Source: Natronosalvus hydrolyticus
GTDB taxonomy: Archaea; Halobacteriota; Halobacteria; Halobacteriales; Natrialbaceae
Assembly (NCBI GenBank): GCA_025517525.1
Contig: JAOPJZ010000002.1
Location: 434,001 to 498,000, forward strand
Reading direction: 5' to 3'
DNA length: 64,000 bases
In this document: positions 54,989-62,610 of the stretch, in pieces
Layout of the letters: every line of letters begins with the position of its first letter
Position numbering within the stretch: position 1 is the first letter of the stretch
Made by a program: the position numbers and the translations under genes
The notes under the pieces: model-generated
The model's input: only the letters and a program-made list of their open reading frames with translations
Database searches by the model: none
What the model was told of the DNA's origin: nothing

Positions 54989-55744
54989 ATGTCGAACGAC
55001 GATCCATCGGTCCGCTTAGAGAAAACGACCGAACTCACGGCCGAATCGCCCACGCTCATCGAGGGGCTCCCGGGGCTGGGACTAGTCGCGTCCATTGCGG
55101 TCGATCAGATTACGAAGCAACTCGGGCTCGAATCGCACGGAAATATCGTCTCCGAGGACTTTCCGCCCGTGACGTCGTTTCACGACGGGCGAGTCCGGGA
55201 CACTGTCCGAGTCTACGCCGGCGAGGACCCGGCCGTGATGACGCTGCAAAGCGACGTTCCGATCCCGCCGTCCGCAGTCGAGTCGCTGAGTCAGTGCGTG
55301 TTGAACGACCTGGCCGACGAATTCGATCGGGCCGTCTTCCTGGCGGGTGCACCCGCCGAATCCAAAGAGCAGATCGGCGAGGTCATCGGCGTGGCGACGG
55401 ACGACGAGCTAGAGGAGGAAATCATCGAAGCTGGCATCACACCCGCGGAGGGGACGGGGACGATCGGCGGCGTGACTGGCGCGCTCGTGAACGATTGTTA
55501 TCACGCCGGTATCCCGGCCGCCGTACTCATCGTTCGGTCGCACCCATACATCCCCGACCCCGCTGCGGCCCGCGACGTCATCGAAGAGGCCCTCGAACCG
55601 CTCGTGAAGTTCGAGATCGACACCCAAGAACTGCTCGATCAGTCCGATAAAATCCAGCAGCAAAAGCAGCAGATAGCCGAACAACTCCAGCAGTACCAGC
55701 AGGAAGAAAACGAGCGGCCGCAGACGGGGGGCATGTTCCAGTAG
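54989..55744 (+). CDS. PAC2-family (proteasome assembly chaperone-like) protein
   Basis: 251 residues. LIEGLPGLGLVASIAVDQIT at the N-terminus, VFLAGAPAESKEQIGEVIGVA and AEGTGTIGGVTGALVNDCY are the PAC2 (COG2047) pattern. The C-terminus is a Gln/Glu-rich coiled coil (KIQQQKQQIAEQLQQYQQ). Archaeal PAC2 proteins are proposed chaperones of proteasome assembly. It is cytoplasmic. TATA-like TCTTAACT at 54956-54963 lies 26-33 nt upstream, so the mRNA should be leaderless. It is conserved in haloarchaea and is a normal core gene. Confidence 0.88.
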   Translation: MSNDDPSVRLEKTTELTAESPTLIEGLPGLGLVASIAVDQITKQLGLESHGNIVSEDFPPVTSFHDGRVRDTVRVYAGEDPAVMTLQSDVPIPPSAVESLSQCVLNDLADEFDRAVFLAGAPAESKEQIGEVIGVATDDELEEEIIEAGITPAEGTGTIGGVTGALVNDCYHAGIPAAVLIVRSHPYIPDPAAARDVIEEALEPLVKFEIDTQELLDQSDKIQQQKQQIAEQLQQYQQEENERPQTGGMFQ

Positions 55745-55775
55745 TCGACGTTCCCGGCTACGACCGCGTGGGCTG

Positions 55776-55883
55776 TCAACCGATATACGCCCGCCGGCCC
55801 TCGAAGCCAAAGGATTCGAGCTCGACCGCCGAGAGCGTCACTGCCGGGGACACTTCTGGCCCGTAGAGATCCTGATCGGCCAC
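55776..55883 (-). CDS. Possible 35-residue frame or gene fragment
   Basis: From a GTG at 55883 it reads VADQDLYGPEVSPAV, then TLSAVELESFGFEGRRAYIG, to a TGA at 55776. Composition is coding-like (acidic, third-position GC) and looks like the end of a larger protein. I do not recognise it. It may be a remnant, as the surrounding 55745-56015 gap holds no other gene apart from the probable promoter of the next one (GTATTTACG near 55978). Confidence 0.35.
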   Translation of the reverse strand: MADQDLYGPEVSPAVTLSAVELESFGFEGRRAYIG

Positions 55884-56015
55884 CCGACCTGATTACGACG
55901 GAGATACGCATAGAAACCGACGTTTCCTGACGCGACCGTTCCGGAAGAATATACGTTTGTTCCTGGGGAGAGCATCGTATTTACGAGCGGGTGTAGAACG
56001 TACTATCCAAGAACG

Positions 56016-56630
56016 ATGACGTTACCGATAGATGTCCGTGATCGCGACCTCTATGCCCCCGATCAGGTCCACGTCAACGAGGCGTATCGATCAGATCTCG
56101 AAGGCATCTTGATTCCGCACGAGGAAATCGAGGACTGCGTAGCTCGACTTGCGGCAGAGATCACGGACGAATACCGCTCAAACCCGGACTTCTACCCGAT
56201 CTGTGTGCTCAAAGGGGCGATGCGGTTTTTCGTGGACCTGCTGCGACACCTCGACCTCGAGGTGCTATACAGCGAGGGTATCGTTTACTCTTCCCGGTAC
56301 CAGGCCGGACCAACTACTGAAACGCCGTCCGTACAGTTCTTTAACGAGGACAATCTCTCGGGGAAGGATGTCCTGCTCGTTGAGGATATCCTCGACGAGG
56401 GTTACACGCTGGCGACGCTTCGAGATCAAATCGAGGAGTTCGATCCCGCATCGGTCACGATCACGACGCTTTTCAACACGTCGGTGGACCGAGACGTGAA
56501 CGTCGACCCAGCGTTCAAAGGGTTCATCATCCCGGATCGGTTCTTCGTGGGATACGGACTCGACTACGAGGAACGGTATCGGGACCTCCACCACCTCGGA
56601 GCCCTCGACCCGGAGATCGTCGACGACTAG
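56016..56630 (+). CDS. hpt: Hypoxanthine/guanine phosphoribosyltransferase
   Basis: 204 residues. The PRPP-binding loop is VLLVEDILDEGYTLATL (about residues 120-136). The pyrophosphate loop segment YPICVLKGAMRFFVDLL and the C-terminal base-binding FIIPDRFFVGYGLDYEERYRDL are HGPRT hallmarks. The enzyme salvages hypoxanthine or guanine to IMP or GMP with PRPP. It is related to bacterial Hpt rather than the short archaeal-type enzyme, so the gene symbol follows the bacterial family. Monocistronic. Confidence 0.9.
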   Translation: MTLPIDVRDRDLYAPDQVHVNEAYRSDLEGILIPHEEIEDCVARLAAEITDEYRSNPDFYPICVLKGAMRFFVDLLRHLDLEVLYSEGIVYSSRYQAGPTTETPSVQFFNEDNLSGKDVLLVEDILDEGYTLATLRDQIEEFDPASVTITTLFNTSVDRDVNVDPAFKGFIIPDRFFVGYGLDYEERYRDLHHLGALDPEIVDD

Positions 56631-56711
56631 ACGGCCGCCGGGCTGTCCGAACGAGACGCTACCTCCTATTCGAGGAGCGATCCGCCTCGGCAAGGCCCAT
56701 TCTCGGACAGC

Positions 56712-57085
56712 TCATTCCGAGTAAAACCCCTCGAGTATCTCGAGATCGTGCTGTGCTCGTATAAACTCCGAAGTCGAACGCTTGGTATCGCAGTGCGGAC
56801 ATGACAATTCCTGATCGGCGGGGGCAAGTCCCCTGGATTCTCTTCCCAGTGCTCGTCACAGCCGGGACAGTGCAATTGGATCCACGCGTCGGACATGTGG
56901 ATCCGTTCGCGCCGCTCAATAAATGATGGTCCTTTCGGCCCGCAGTGCATCGAATAGGTCCCGACGTGTCTCTCCAGCATCTCCCTGAATCCGCTGCTAT
57001 CGATTACCTCGTGCTGCTCGAAGTACAACCGGAGGTTCCGGATCGAATCACGACGGCGTCCCAGTACTTCTCGAGAACCGGCCAT
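56712..57085 (-). pseudogene. Small Zn-ribbon protein, frameshifted at a run of five C
   Basis: From ATG 56896 the frame reads MSDAWIQLHCPGCDEHWEENPGDLP and then goes out of frame. One base later the expected continuation is intact: ADQELSCPHCDTKRSTSEFI, then RAQHDLEILEGFYSE and a TGA at 56712. Joined, these make the two CxxC pairs of a short haloarchaeal zinc ribbon (about 60 residues, DUF7836-like from memory). One base seems missing in TTGCCCCCGCC near 56833. An in-frame upstream part (FEQHEVIDSSGFREMLERHV, to 57085) is also coding-like, so the gene may begin earlier. Sequencing error, real pseudogene and slippage are all possible. Confidence 0.75.
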
Positions 57086-57098
57086 CCCGTCATCGGTT

Positions 57099-57248
57099 CA
57101 AGCGAACCTCGAACACTCCCTGAAAGAAGCGGTGTACAATCCCCTTTCGTGGGTCAGAGACAACGACGAACAAGATATTGACGATCTCATGCCGGAGATT
57201 GACCACCTTTTCGTTCACTCAACAGCTGTGACTAACGTCCAAAGTTGA
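57099..57248 (+). pseudogene. C-terminal gene fragment
   Basis: The frame QANLEHSLKEAVYNPLSW, followed by VRDNDEQDIDDLMPEIDHLF and VHSTAVTNVQS, ends in a TGA at 57246-57248 and has no start codon. The acidic, regular sequence looks genuinely coding. I do not recognise the family. The DNA from 57249 to 57434 shows no feature. Confidence 0.5.
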
Positions 57249-57434
57249 GTAATAAAACGATGGAAGTCCGGAGAGACAGTATGACCGACCAGTCAGTGTT
57301 GATCGGCGAAACAACACAGAGTGTGATTCATTTCTAACCTCCAAAGGCCACGGCGTATCGAGTATGGGGTCAAAAATGAGGGATGCGGTGTCCCGCTTTT
57401 ATTTAGCTACGACGAGGAGGATAGCCGGATCATT

Positions 57435-57777
57435 TTAACATTTGTAATAGCCACCCTCCATCCCGACGTACATATCTTCGACTGGATCAACGACGTGCAG
57501 TACAGTCAGCCGGTCGCTGTTTACCCGTTTCGCTGCGTCCTTGGAGAGGCGCCGTGAGATGTCTACGTCAAGCGAATCAAACTCTCGTCGTCTGCACCTG
57601 ATTCCATTCTTGTTCCGGTCGCGGGCGTCCCCCATGATACACTGGCCGCAGAACTCGAGGAAACCATCGCTGACCACTGGTCCGTTCGACTGCTCGTGTC
57701 CATGGCATCCGTATCCCGACCTGAAGGCGCTCGACGACGACCTCGGGTTCTGGCCCCGACATGGTGAAAACATTGAT
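57435..57777. pseudogene. UspA-like gene fragments on both strands
   Basis: The minus strand (about 57435-57580) reads RRLSKDAAKRVNSDRLTVLH, then VVDPVEDMYVG, like the first half of a universal stress protein. The plus strand (about 57560-57740) reads SILVPVAGVPHDTLAAELEE, then TIADHWSVRLLVSMA, like the Usp domain found fused to some transporters. Neither has a start or a complete domain. The area is a rearranged remnant, and the IS element inserted at its right edge. Confidence 0.5.
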
Positions 57778-57920
57778 ACATAGTGCGAGCGCACACCCGC
57801 GTCTTCAGGCGCGGGTCGAGCGATAGGCATAGTACGTCCGATCCACGTTGCTACGAACCGCTGGATTTCCCACGCCATTAGGTAGTTTTAAGCTAGTACT
57901 AGCCATAGTGTGTAGTACGG

Positions 57921-58310
57921 ATGAAGACCACACGGCACGCGACTTACAACCTCAACTACCACATAGTGTGGTTGCCCAAGTATCGTAACTCGGTACTGGC
58001 TAACGAGGTCGAAGACCGTGTGCGTCGAATCCTCCACGAAATCGCCGACGAAAAAGGATTGGAAATAATCGACCTTACCGTCCAACCCGACCACGTTCAC
58101 CTGTTCGTGAGTAGCCCACCGAAACACGCCCCGTCACTGCTCGCCAACTGGTTCAAAGGCATCAGTTCGCGGAAATACAACCACCGCTACGCCGACCACG
58201 ATGGCGAGAAAATCAAGTGGGCGCGTGGCTACTACGCGGGAACAGCAGGGCACGTCTCAAGCGAAACGGTTCAAGACTATATCCAGCGTCACCAGGAGAG
58301 TGAACAGTGA
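57921..58310 (+). CDS. tnpA: TnpA, IS200/IS605 Y1 transposase
   Basis: 129 residues, full length for the family. The HUH motif is present as QPDHVHLFV (His-x-His after Asp), and the catalytic tyrosine is in VQDYIQRHQE near the C-terminus. The N-terminal RHATYNLNYHIVWLPKYR is the standard start of Y1 transposases. It excises and inserts single-stranded element DNA using the end hairpins. It overlaps tnpB by 4 nt (GTGA). Nothing suggests inactivation. Confidence 0.95.
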   Translation: MKTTRHATYNLNYHIVWLPKYRNSVLANEVEDRVRRILHEIADEKGLEIIDLTVQPDHVHLFVSSPPKHAPSLLANWFKGISSRKYNHRYADHDGEKIKWARGYYAGTAGHVSSETVQDYIQRHQESEQ

Positions 58311-59551
58311 CTGAACTCACCGAGACGCTGGAACTCAAGCTTGTGGAACCGAACGCCCACAAGCATCGGAAACTGTGTGAGACGAAACAGGCGTATCAAG
58401 ACGCCCTCGAAGCCGCGTTCAACGCGAATTGTACCACTCAGACCGAAGCGAACAACGTGGTTGTCAACTACGACTTGAGTGGCTACGCAAAGAACGCCCT
58501 CAAGAAGTACGTCCCGCAACTTCGCGGGGGAAGCTACGACGCGAAAGAGCTTCACGACGACCACCCTGTTCGGTTCACGAACGAAGGTCCAAAACTCGAC
58601 CACAAGCCACAGAACGCCATCGAGTGGTACGTCAAAATCCCCCACCACGACGACTACCATCTCTGGTTGCCTGCCCAACCGAATCCCGAACAGCGAGAGT
58701 GGCTGGAAGCGTTGCACGCGGGGGACGCAAAGATGGGCGAGTGTCGGCTGTTCGACCGCGATGGTGTGTGGTACTTCCACATCGTCGCCACACGGGACGT
58801 GGAGGAACGAGCCAGTTCGGCGTCTGAAACGCCGATTGGGGTAGACATCGGGGAAGCCTCTTTGGTAACGGTGTGTCACCGTAACGAGCGCGGCTCCCCG
58901 ACTGAACCCAACCTCTGGAACGACGAAGGGAAGCGAGTTCGACAACTTCGTGAGACGTATTTCACGGCGACTCGACGCCTTCAGCAACGCGGAAGCGAAC
59001 GTATCGTAGAGTCCTACGGGGATTCACTCTGGCGACAGATAGACGACATTCTTCACACGGTCACGTCGGAGGTTGTCGCCTACGCCGACCAGTTCGAGAA
59101 CCCCGTGTTAGTTCTGGAAGACTTGACGCACATCCGTGAGAACATGGACTACGGCGCGTTCATGAACCGCCGACTTCACGGATGGGGCTTTGCGAAGATG
59201 CACGCCCAACTCCGCTACAAGGCGGCTGAGAAAGGGATTCGCGTGGAGACGGTGAATCCCGCCTACACCTCAAAGGCGTGCCACTGTTGTGGGGAACAGG
59301 GCTACCGCCCTGATCAAGCGACGTTCACGTGTTCCAACTCGGCGTGTTGGGTCTCGGAGTATCACGCGGACATCAACGCCGCACTCAATATAGCAGAACG
59401 CCACCTCAGCGGAGAGAGCCATTCAAGAGAACACAGGAGTGGCGATGACTCGGCTGAGGAAGGGGGCCGTTTGACCGGCCCGCAAGACAGCCACACCGAT
59501 GCTGACACCCAGCAAGTGACGCGTGGAACGCCATGCGTCTTGAAACCTTAG
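58307..59551 (+). CDS. tnpB: TnpB, RNA-guided nuclease of IS200/IS605
   Basis: 414 residues from a GTG at 58307 within the GTGA overlap. The RuvC triad is intact: Asp180 in GVDIGEASLV, Glu271 in LVLEDLTHI, Asp355 in EYHADINAALNIA. The zinc finger Cys set is KACHCCGE (Cys325, Cys328) with Cys342 and Cys347. TnpB cleaves DNA next to the TAM using an RNA copied from the element's right end, which helps to keep the element after excision. The extended C-terminus (about 365-414) overlaps the region expected to encode that RNA. Confidence 0.95.
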   Translation: MTELTETLELKLVEPNAHKHRKLCETKQAYQDALEAAFNANCTTQTEANNVVVNYDLSGYAKNALKKYVPQLRGGSYDAKELHDDHPVRFTNEGPKLDHKPQNAIEWYVKIPHHDDYHLWLPAQPNPEQREWLEALHAGDAKMGECRLFDRDGVWYFHIVATRDVEERASSASETPIGVDIGEASLVTVCHRNERGSPTEPNLWNDEGKRVRQLRETYFTATRRLQQRGSERIVESYGDSLWRQIDDILHTVTSEVVAYADQFENPVLVLEDLTHIRENMDYGAFMNRRLHGWGFAKMHAQLRYKAAEKGIRVETVNPAYTSKACHCCGEQGYRPDQATFTCSNSACWVSEYHADINAALNIAERHLSGESHSREHRSGDDSAEEGGRLTGPQDSHTDADTQQVTRGTPCVLKP

Positions 59552-59616
59552 GGCCGCACTCGGCCTGAAATTCCATGGTGGGATTCCCGCGACTTCAGGC
59601 GCGGGAGGAGGTCAAT
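59400..59616 (+). ncRNA. Probable TnpB guide RNA (omega/reRNA) scaffold
   Basis: In TnpB elements the guide-RNA scaffold occupies the 3' end of tnpB and the right end, with the guide read from flanking DNA. Here this covers the tnpB tail and the right-end hairpin at 59586-59605. The guide would begin at 59617 (ATCCCGGTCTTGG...). This is inferred from the family and position only; the 5' limit is arbitrary. Confidence 0.45.
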
Positions 59617-59895
59617 ATCCCGGTCTTGGCGGCACTGGCAGCAGCGCTCGCGATCCATCCGTATCTCCTGATGGTCGTCGCGACGACGGTCGCTTCCTTC
59701 GCCTTTATGTTGCCCGTTGCGACACCACCGAACGCTGTCGTATTCGGGAGCGGCTACATCACCGTGCCGCAGATGGCTCGCACTGGCTTTTTGCTCAATC
59801 TTGTCGGGGTGGTGCTCGCCGTCCTGTTCGCGCTTCTGTGGCTGCCTATCGCCTGGGATATCGACCCAGGAACGGTTCCACCCTGGTTCGGATGA
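59617..59895 (+). pseudogene. C-terminal fragment of an SLC13 / DASS-type anion:Na+ symporter
   Basis: Directly after the IS right end the frame reads IPVLAALAAALAIHPYLLMV, then FMLPVATPPNAVVFGSGYIT and VPQMARTGFLLNLVGVVL, ending in a TGA at 59893-59895. These are the last helices of the citrate/dicarboxylate/sulfate symporter family. The upstream two thirds are absent: DNA before the element encodes UspA-like fragments instead. If the element is removed, the bases join as ENID-IPVLAAL in one frame, so the truncated locus predates the insertion. Confidence 0.8.
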
Positions 59896-60049
59896 ATACA
59901 TAGTAACCGATCCAAGAGTACGGTGAATAACGAAATAGCTCGATTCAATATGATCTCGACACCGGGGCGATTCGAATCGCTACCCCGTCGTTTTTCGGCG
60001 GCTTGCCGAGTTCTTCCTCGATTGCAGTCACTCGAACCGATAACTGTTG

Positions 60050-60231
60050 GTCACGATCACGCTGGTCATCGATTTCGAGCCGCGCGTCGTCTGCACGACC
60101 CATCCACAGGTTCCGGAGTACGGATATTCCGGCGGCGAGACGCTCGACGACGCAACGAGAACGACGCCCTCTGGGAGTACTGCCAACGCGTCGTCGAACT
60201 CGCCCAGCAGCGACTCGAGGAGTCCGTCTGA
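60050..60231 (+). pseudogene. Frameshifted fragment of an unrecognised haloarchaeal protein (copy 2)
   Basis: The frame from about 60050 reads VTITLVIDFEPRVVCTTHPQ, then VPEYGYSGGETLDDATR. After a one-base shift near 60158 it continues NDALWEYCQRVVELAQQ RLEESV to a TGA at 60231. The end matches the fragment at 51.7 kb (YxQRVVELxQQxLEE), so both derive from the same small protein family. The N-terminus is missing or lost in 59896-60049. I cannot name the family. The DNA from 60232 to 60462 shows nothing. Confidence 0.55.
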
Positions 60232-60462
60232 TCCGCCGACTCACAACACAGGAGAAGTGAAACACGCCGTCGAACCGCCGCTGCAGCGATCTCCGGTCGA
60301 CTCGAACCGATCTCCGAGTCCGTCACGTCGCTACGACCGGGTATCCATCGCGGGGTCGCGACCTTCGGGAAACCGTCAGCTTCGATCTTCCCGTTGTGTG
60401 TTCCAGTCCAAACCGTCGTCGAACGGTCGGCGAGCAGTCGTCCATCGACACACGTGGTCGGC

Positions 60463-61140
60463 CTACGCCCGGATTGACTCGATAATCTCGACCCCGGCGG
60501 AGGCGCCGATGCGCGTCGCGCCAGCCTCGACCATCTCGAGGACTTCCTCGAAGGAGTGAATGCCCCCGGAAGCTTTCACGCCCACGTCGGGACCGATCGC
60601 CTCCCGCATCGCCCGGACCTCGGCGGAATCGCAGCCACCCTCGTAGCCAACCGCGGTCTTGACGAAATCGGCACCACCTTCCGCGACGAGTTCGGCGGCG
60701 GTCCGAATCTCATCCGCAGAGAGTGCAGGGGACTCGATAATGCACTTCAGCGTTGTCTCGCCGACTGCCTCCTTTACGGCCCTGACGTCCTCGACAACGG
60801 ACTCGTGATCGTCGTTGGCGAAGGCAGTTCGGTTCATGACCATGTCCAGTTCGTCAGCGTGGTCCGAGAGCGCCTCCACCTCGGCCTCTTTGGCCCGCGT
60901 GTTCTGTACACCGTAGGGGAACCCGACCACGACCGTCACGTTGGCCGCGTCGCCGAGCAGTTGCGCCACAAGTTCCGCGTGGTAGGGGACCACGACGGCG
61001 GAGCAGAACCCGTACTCGCGAACCTCCTCGCAGAGCTTTCGGATGTCCACCTCGGTCGCGTCCGGTTCGACGTTCGTGTGGTCGATGATCGACGCGACCT
61101 GCTCTGGATCGGCCTGTAGCTCGTTGGCGTTCACGTCCAT
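60463..61140 (-). CDS. deoC: Deoxyribose-phosphate aldolase
   Basis: 225 residues, standard length. The Schiff-base lysine is in ADFVKTAVGYEGGC, and the second lysine is in GVKASGGIHSFEEV. VASIIDHTNVEPDATE and GFCSAVVVPYH are the usual beginning of the barrel. It interconverts 2-deoxyribose-5-phosphate with glyceraldehyde-3-phosphate and acetaldehyde in deoxynucleoside breakdown. It is monocistronic; a palindromic repeat (copy C) lies 52 nt upstream of its start. Confidence 0.95.
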   Translation of the reverse strand: MDVNANELQADPEQVASIIDHTNVEPDATEVDIRKLCEEVREYGFCSAVVVPYHAELVAQLLGDAANVTVVVGFPYGVQNTRAKEAEVEALSDHADELDMVMNRTAFANDDHESVVEDVRAVKEAVGETTLKCIIESPALSADEIRTAAELVAEGGADFVKTAVGYEGGCDSAEVRAMREAIGPDVGVKASGGIHSFEEVLEMVEAGATRIGASAGVEIIESIRA

Positions 61141-61191
61141 GATGACGCAGTTCTCCCGTTGTTGCCTTCCATGTTTCGAGGCGAGGACGGC

Positions 61192-61277
61192 CTAGTGACT
61201 TCCCAAACCTGAACGGATGCGTGAAACCGATTGCATGCGTCCGGTTTCACGCATCAATCGACGTTTAGGAGGGTTAG
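61192..61277 (+). repeat. Dispersed palindromic repeat, copy C
   Basis: The core (61196-61274) lies between CTAG on the left and a shortened TAG on the right. The outer arms are TTCCCAAAC and GTTTAGGA, and the inner stem GATGCGTGAAACCG / CGGTTTCACGCATC is perfect. It is between the starts of the deoC gene and a gene fragment and is not placed as a terminator. Confidence 0.88.
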
Positions 61278-61316
61278 TCGGGAGCGTCATTCCTCGCCGG
61301 TCAATTCCTCCTCGGT

Positions 61317-61613
61317 TCAGGATTCTGTCTTCTCGTCGCAACAGTCGAGATAGGCGTCCCAAATCATCTCGATCATCGTATCACCGAGGGCACTCAACTC
61401 GGCCCTAGCCGTCATCATGAGTTCCGTCCACTCTGGGAACTCTACCGGGAACGCCGGAAGTTCGAAGCGGTGATCGGGAAGCCCGCTAACCTCGGACAGG
61501 AAATTCACGCAAAGACTGGGTGAAGTCGTCGCTGTAGACGAGACAGTGACAGTGGACTTCGATCCAGAGCGGTCGGGACAGACGTTGACTTTCGAGGTCG
61601 CGAGGCGGTTCAC
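61317..61613 (-). pseudogene. Coding-like fragment, family not recognised
   Basis: The last 55 or so residues, GLPDHRFELPAFPVEFPEW followed by TELMMTARAELSALGDTMIE and MIWDAYLDCCDEKTES, look genuinely coding on the minus strand and end in a TGA at 61317. The upstream part of the same frame is Ser/Thr-rich and is not coding-like, because a fragment on the other strand starts there. It is probably the 3' end of a lost gene. Confidence 0.4.
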
Positions 61614-61660
61614 TCCGATGTATGGAGGCCATCGTGACGACGGGGGCTACAGAGTCGATT
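61512..61660 (+). pseudogene. Possible cupredoxin-like fragment
   Basis: The plus-strand frame LGEVVAVDETVTVDFDPERS followed by GQTLTFEV resembles the end of a cupredoxin-type domain, as found in halocyanins or some copper ATPases, after which similarity ends (ARRFTPMYGGHR). No start or copper ligands remain. It runs into the convergent PEBP gene. Low confidence. Confidence 0.3.
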
Positions 61661-61675
61661 CGTTACCGTCGGTGG

Positions 61676-62131
61676 TCACGGGGCGTAGGTTCCTTCGAGT
61701 TGTGTCTCGGCAATGACCTTCCCATCCATCGCTGATTCGAGTTGGCCCTTTGTCGTATCCGTGCCGAGATCGAGCCGCTGGTCGAGCGCGAAGAGCCGGA
61801 ATCGATACGTGTGTTCGCGGTCCGGCGGATTCGGACCGCCGTACCCCTGTTCGCCGTAATCGTTCCGCCCTTGAACAGCTCCAGAAGCATCCCAGTCTTC
61901 GGGTATCGTCGACGTGGTCGGGTCGATATTCCAGACTACCCAGTGATCCCAGATCTTGCCAGCTGGCTCAACAGCATCCGGGTCGTCCATCGCCAACGCT
62001 AATGACTCGGTCTCATCGGGCACACCGTCGATTTCGAGGGGCGGATTCACGTTTTCGGCTGTGTATCCATACTTGTCTGGAATCGGATCACCGTTCGCAA
62101 ACGCCGGACTCGTCAATTCTATCGCTGTCAT
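61676..62131 (-). CDS. YbhB/YbcL-type PEBP (Raf kinase inhibitor-like) protein
   Basis: 151 residues from ATG 62131. LTSPAFANGDPIPDKYGYTA, NVNPPLEIDGVPDETESLAL, DDPDAVEPAGKIWDHWVVWNI and GYGGPNPPDREHTYRFRLFAL are the full signature of the family, including the ligand-site DPD and HW residues. Cytoplasmic, as no signal peptide is seen from this start. The biochemical role in prokaryotes is unclear. A longer frame upstream (to 62257) is unlikely, since it is basic and lacks homology. Confidence 0.92.
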   Translation of the reverse strand: MTAIELTSPAFANGDPIPDKYGYTAENVNPPLEIDGVPDETESLALAMDDPDAVEPAGKIWDHWVVWNIDPTTSTIPEDWDASGAVQGRNDYGEQGYGGPNPPDREHTYRFRLFALDQRLDLGTDTTKGQLESAMDGKVIAETQLEGTYAP

Positions 62132-62216
62132 AGGCCCACTACAGAGATTACTTCGACGAAATAAAAAATGACGATCATTCTCACCGCTTAAGAGTAGTCG
62201 AGTCTTACAGCGCAAT

Positions 62217-62402
62217 GTGAGGAGAAACAACTGGATCCTGACCGAATCCGACGACATCGATACTCCTGTCCAGCGAGTACGTGACGCATTTGACGTAGCG
62301 GTGAACGAGGCCGAGGAACTGAGCGATCAGGCACGCGAGAGCGTCGAAGATGCGATCGACGATCTCGAACAGCGGATCGAATCCCTCCGTAGTGAGGAGT
62401 AA
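62217..62402 (+). CDS. Small acidic coiled-coil protein
   Basis: 61 residues from GTG 62217. After a short basic start, ESDDIDTPVQRVRDAFDVAVNEAEELSDQARESVEDAIDDL is a single amphipathic acidic helix with heptads to the end. GAGGAG stands directly at the start and could instead serve a CTG at 62238 (giving LTESDDID...). Homologous haloarchaeal small proteins seem to begin at that point, so the start codon is uncertain. Function unknown. It ends one base before the stop of the convergent DHH remnant. Confidence 0.6.
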   Translation: MRRNNWILTESDDIDTPVQRVRDAFDVAVNEAEELSDQARESVEDAIDDLEQRIESLRSEE

Positions 62403-62504
62403 TCAGTCTCCCGCAAGACAGTCCGGATTCGAGTTGTCGTGACAGATGACCGCAGGGGATTCATGTTGGTCGAGGAGCGCGACGAGTTCCTCTACCTGGG
62501 CCAT
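62403..62504 (-). pseudogene. N-terminal 33-residue remnant of a DHH-family phosphoesterase
   Basis: The frame MAQVEELVALLDQHESPAVI followed by CHDNSNPDCLAGD ends in a TGA. CHDNxxPDCLA is the first metal-binding motif (motif I) of DHH phosphoesterases such as NrnA/RecJ-like and c-di-nucleotide phosphodiesterases. All later motifs, including DHH itself, are absent. It lies 106 nt downstream of a DisA_N-type cyclase gene on the same strand, the arrangement expected of a synthase-phosphodiesterase pair, so it is probably the relic of such an operon. Confidence 0.72.
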
Positions 62505-62610
62505 AGTCCCGTATTCGGGACCAAGCGCTATCAACGATACCGCTTCCGTAAGCTCTCCAGATGCCCTCCAGATCGGTAGACAGATCGGGGATCACTGGGG
62601 ACCACTCCCA

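Larger units (their letters stand above)
57778..59616 (+). mobile_element. Intact IS200/IS605-family element with tnpA and tnpB
   Basis: About 1.84 kb. The left end has the hairpin ACCCGCG/CGCGGGT at 57795-57816, and the right end has the hairpin CCCGC/GCGGG at 59586-59605 followed by AGGAGGTCAAT. The left end directly follows TTGAT (57773-57777), the pentamer known as insertion site and TAM for ISDra2-type elements. TnpA and TnpB are both complete, with all catalytic residues. There are no terminal inverted repeats or target duplication, as expected for single-strand transposition. The exact boundaries are inferred from these motifs. Confidence 0.85.
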
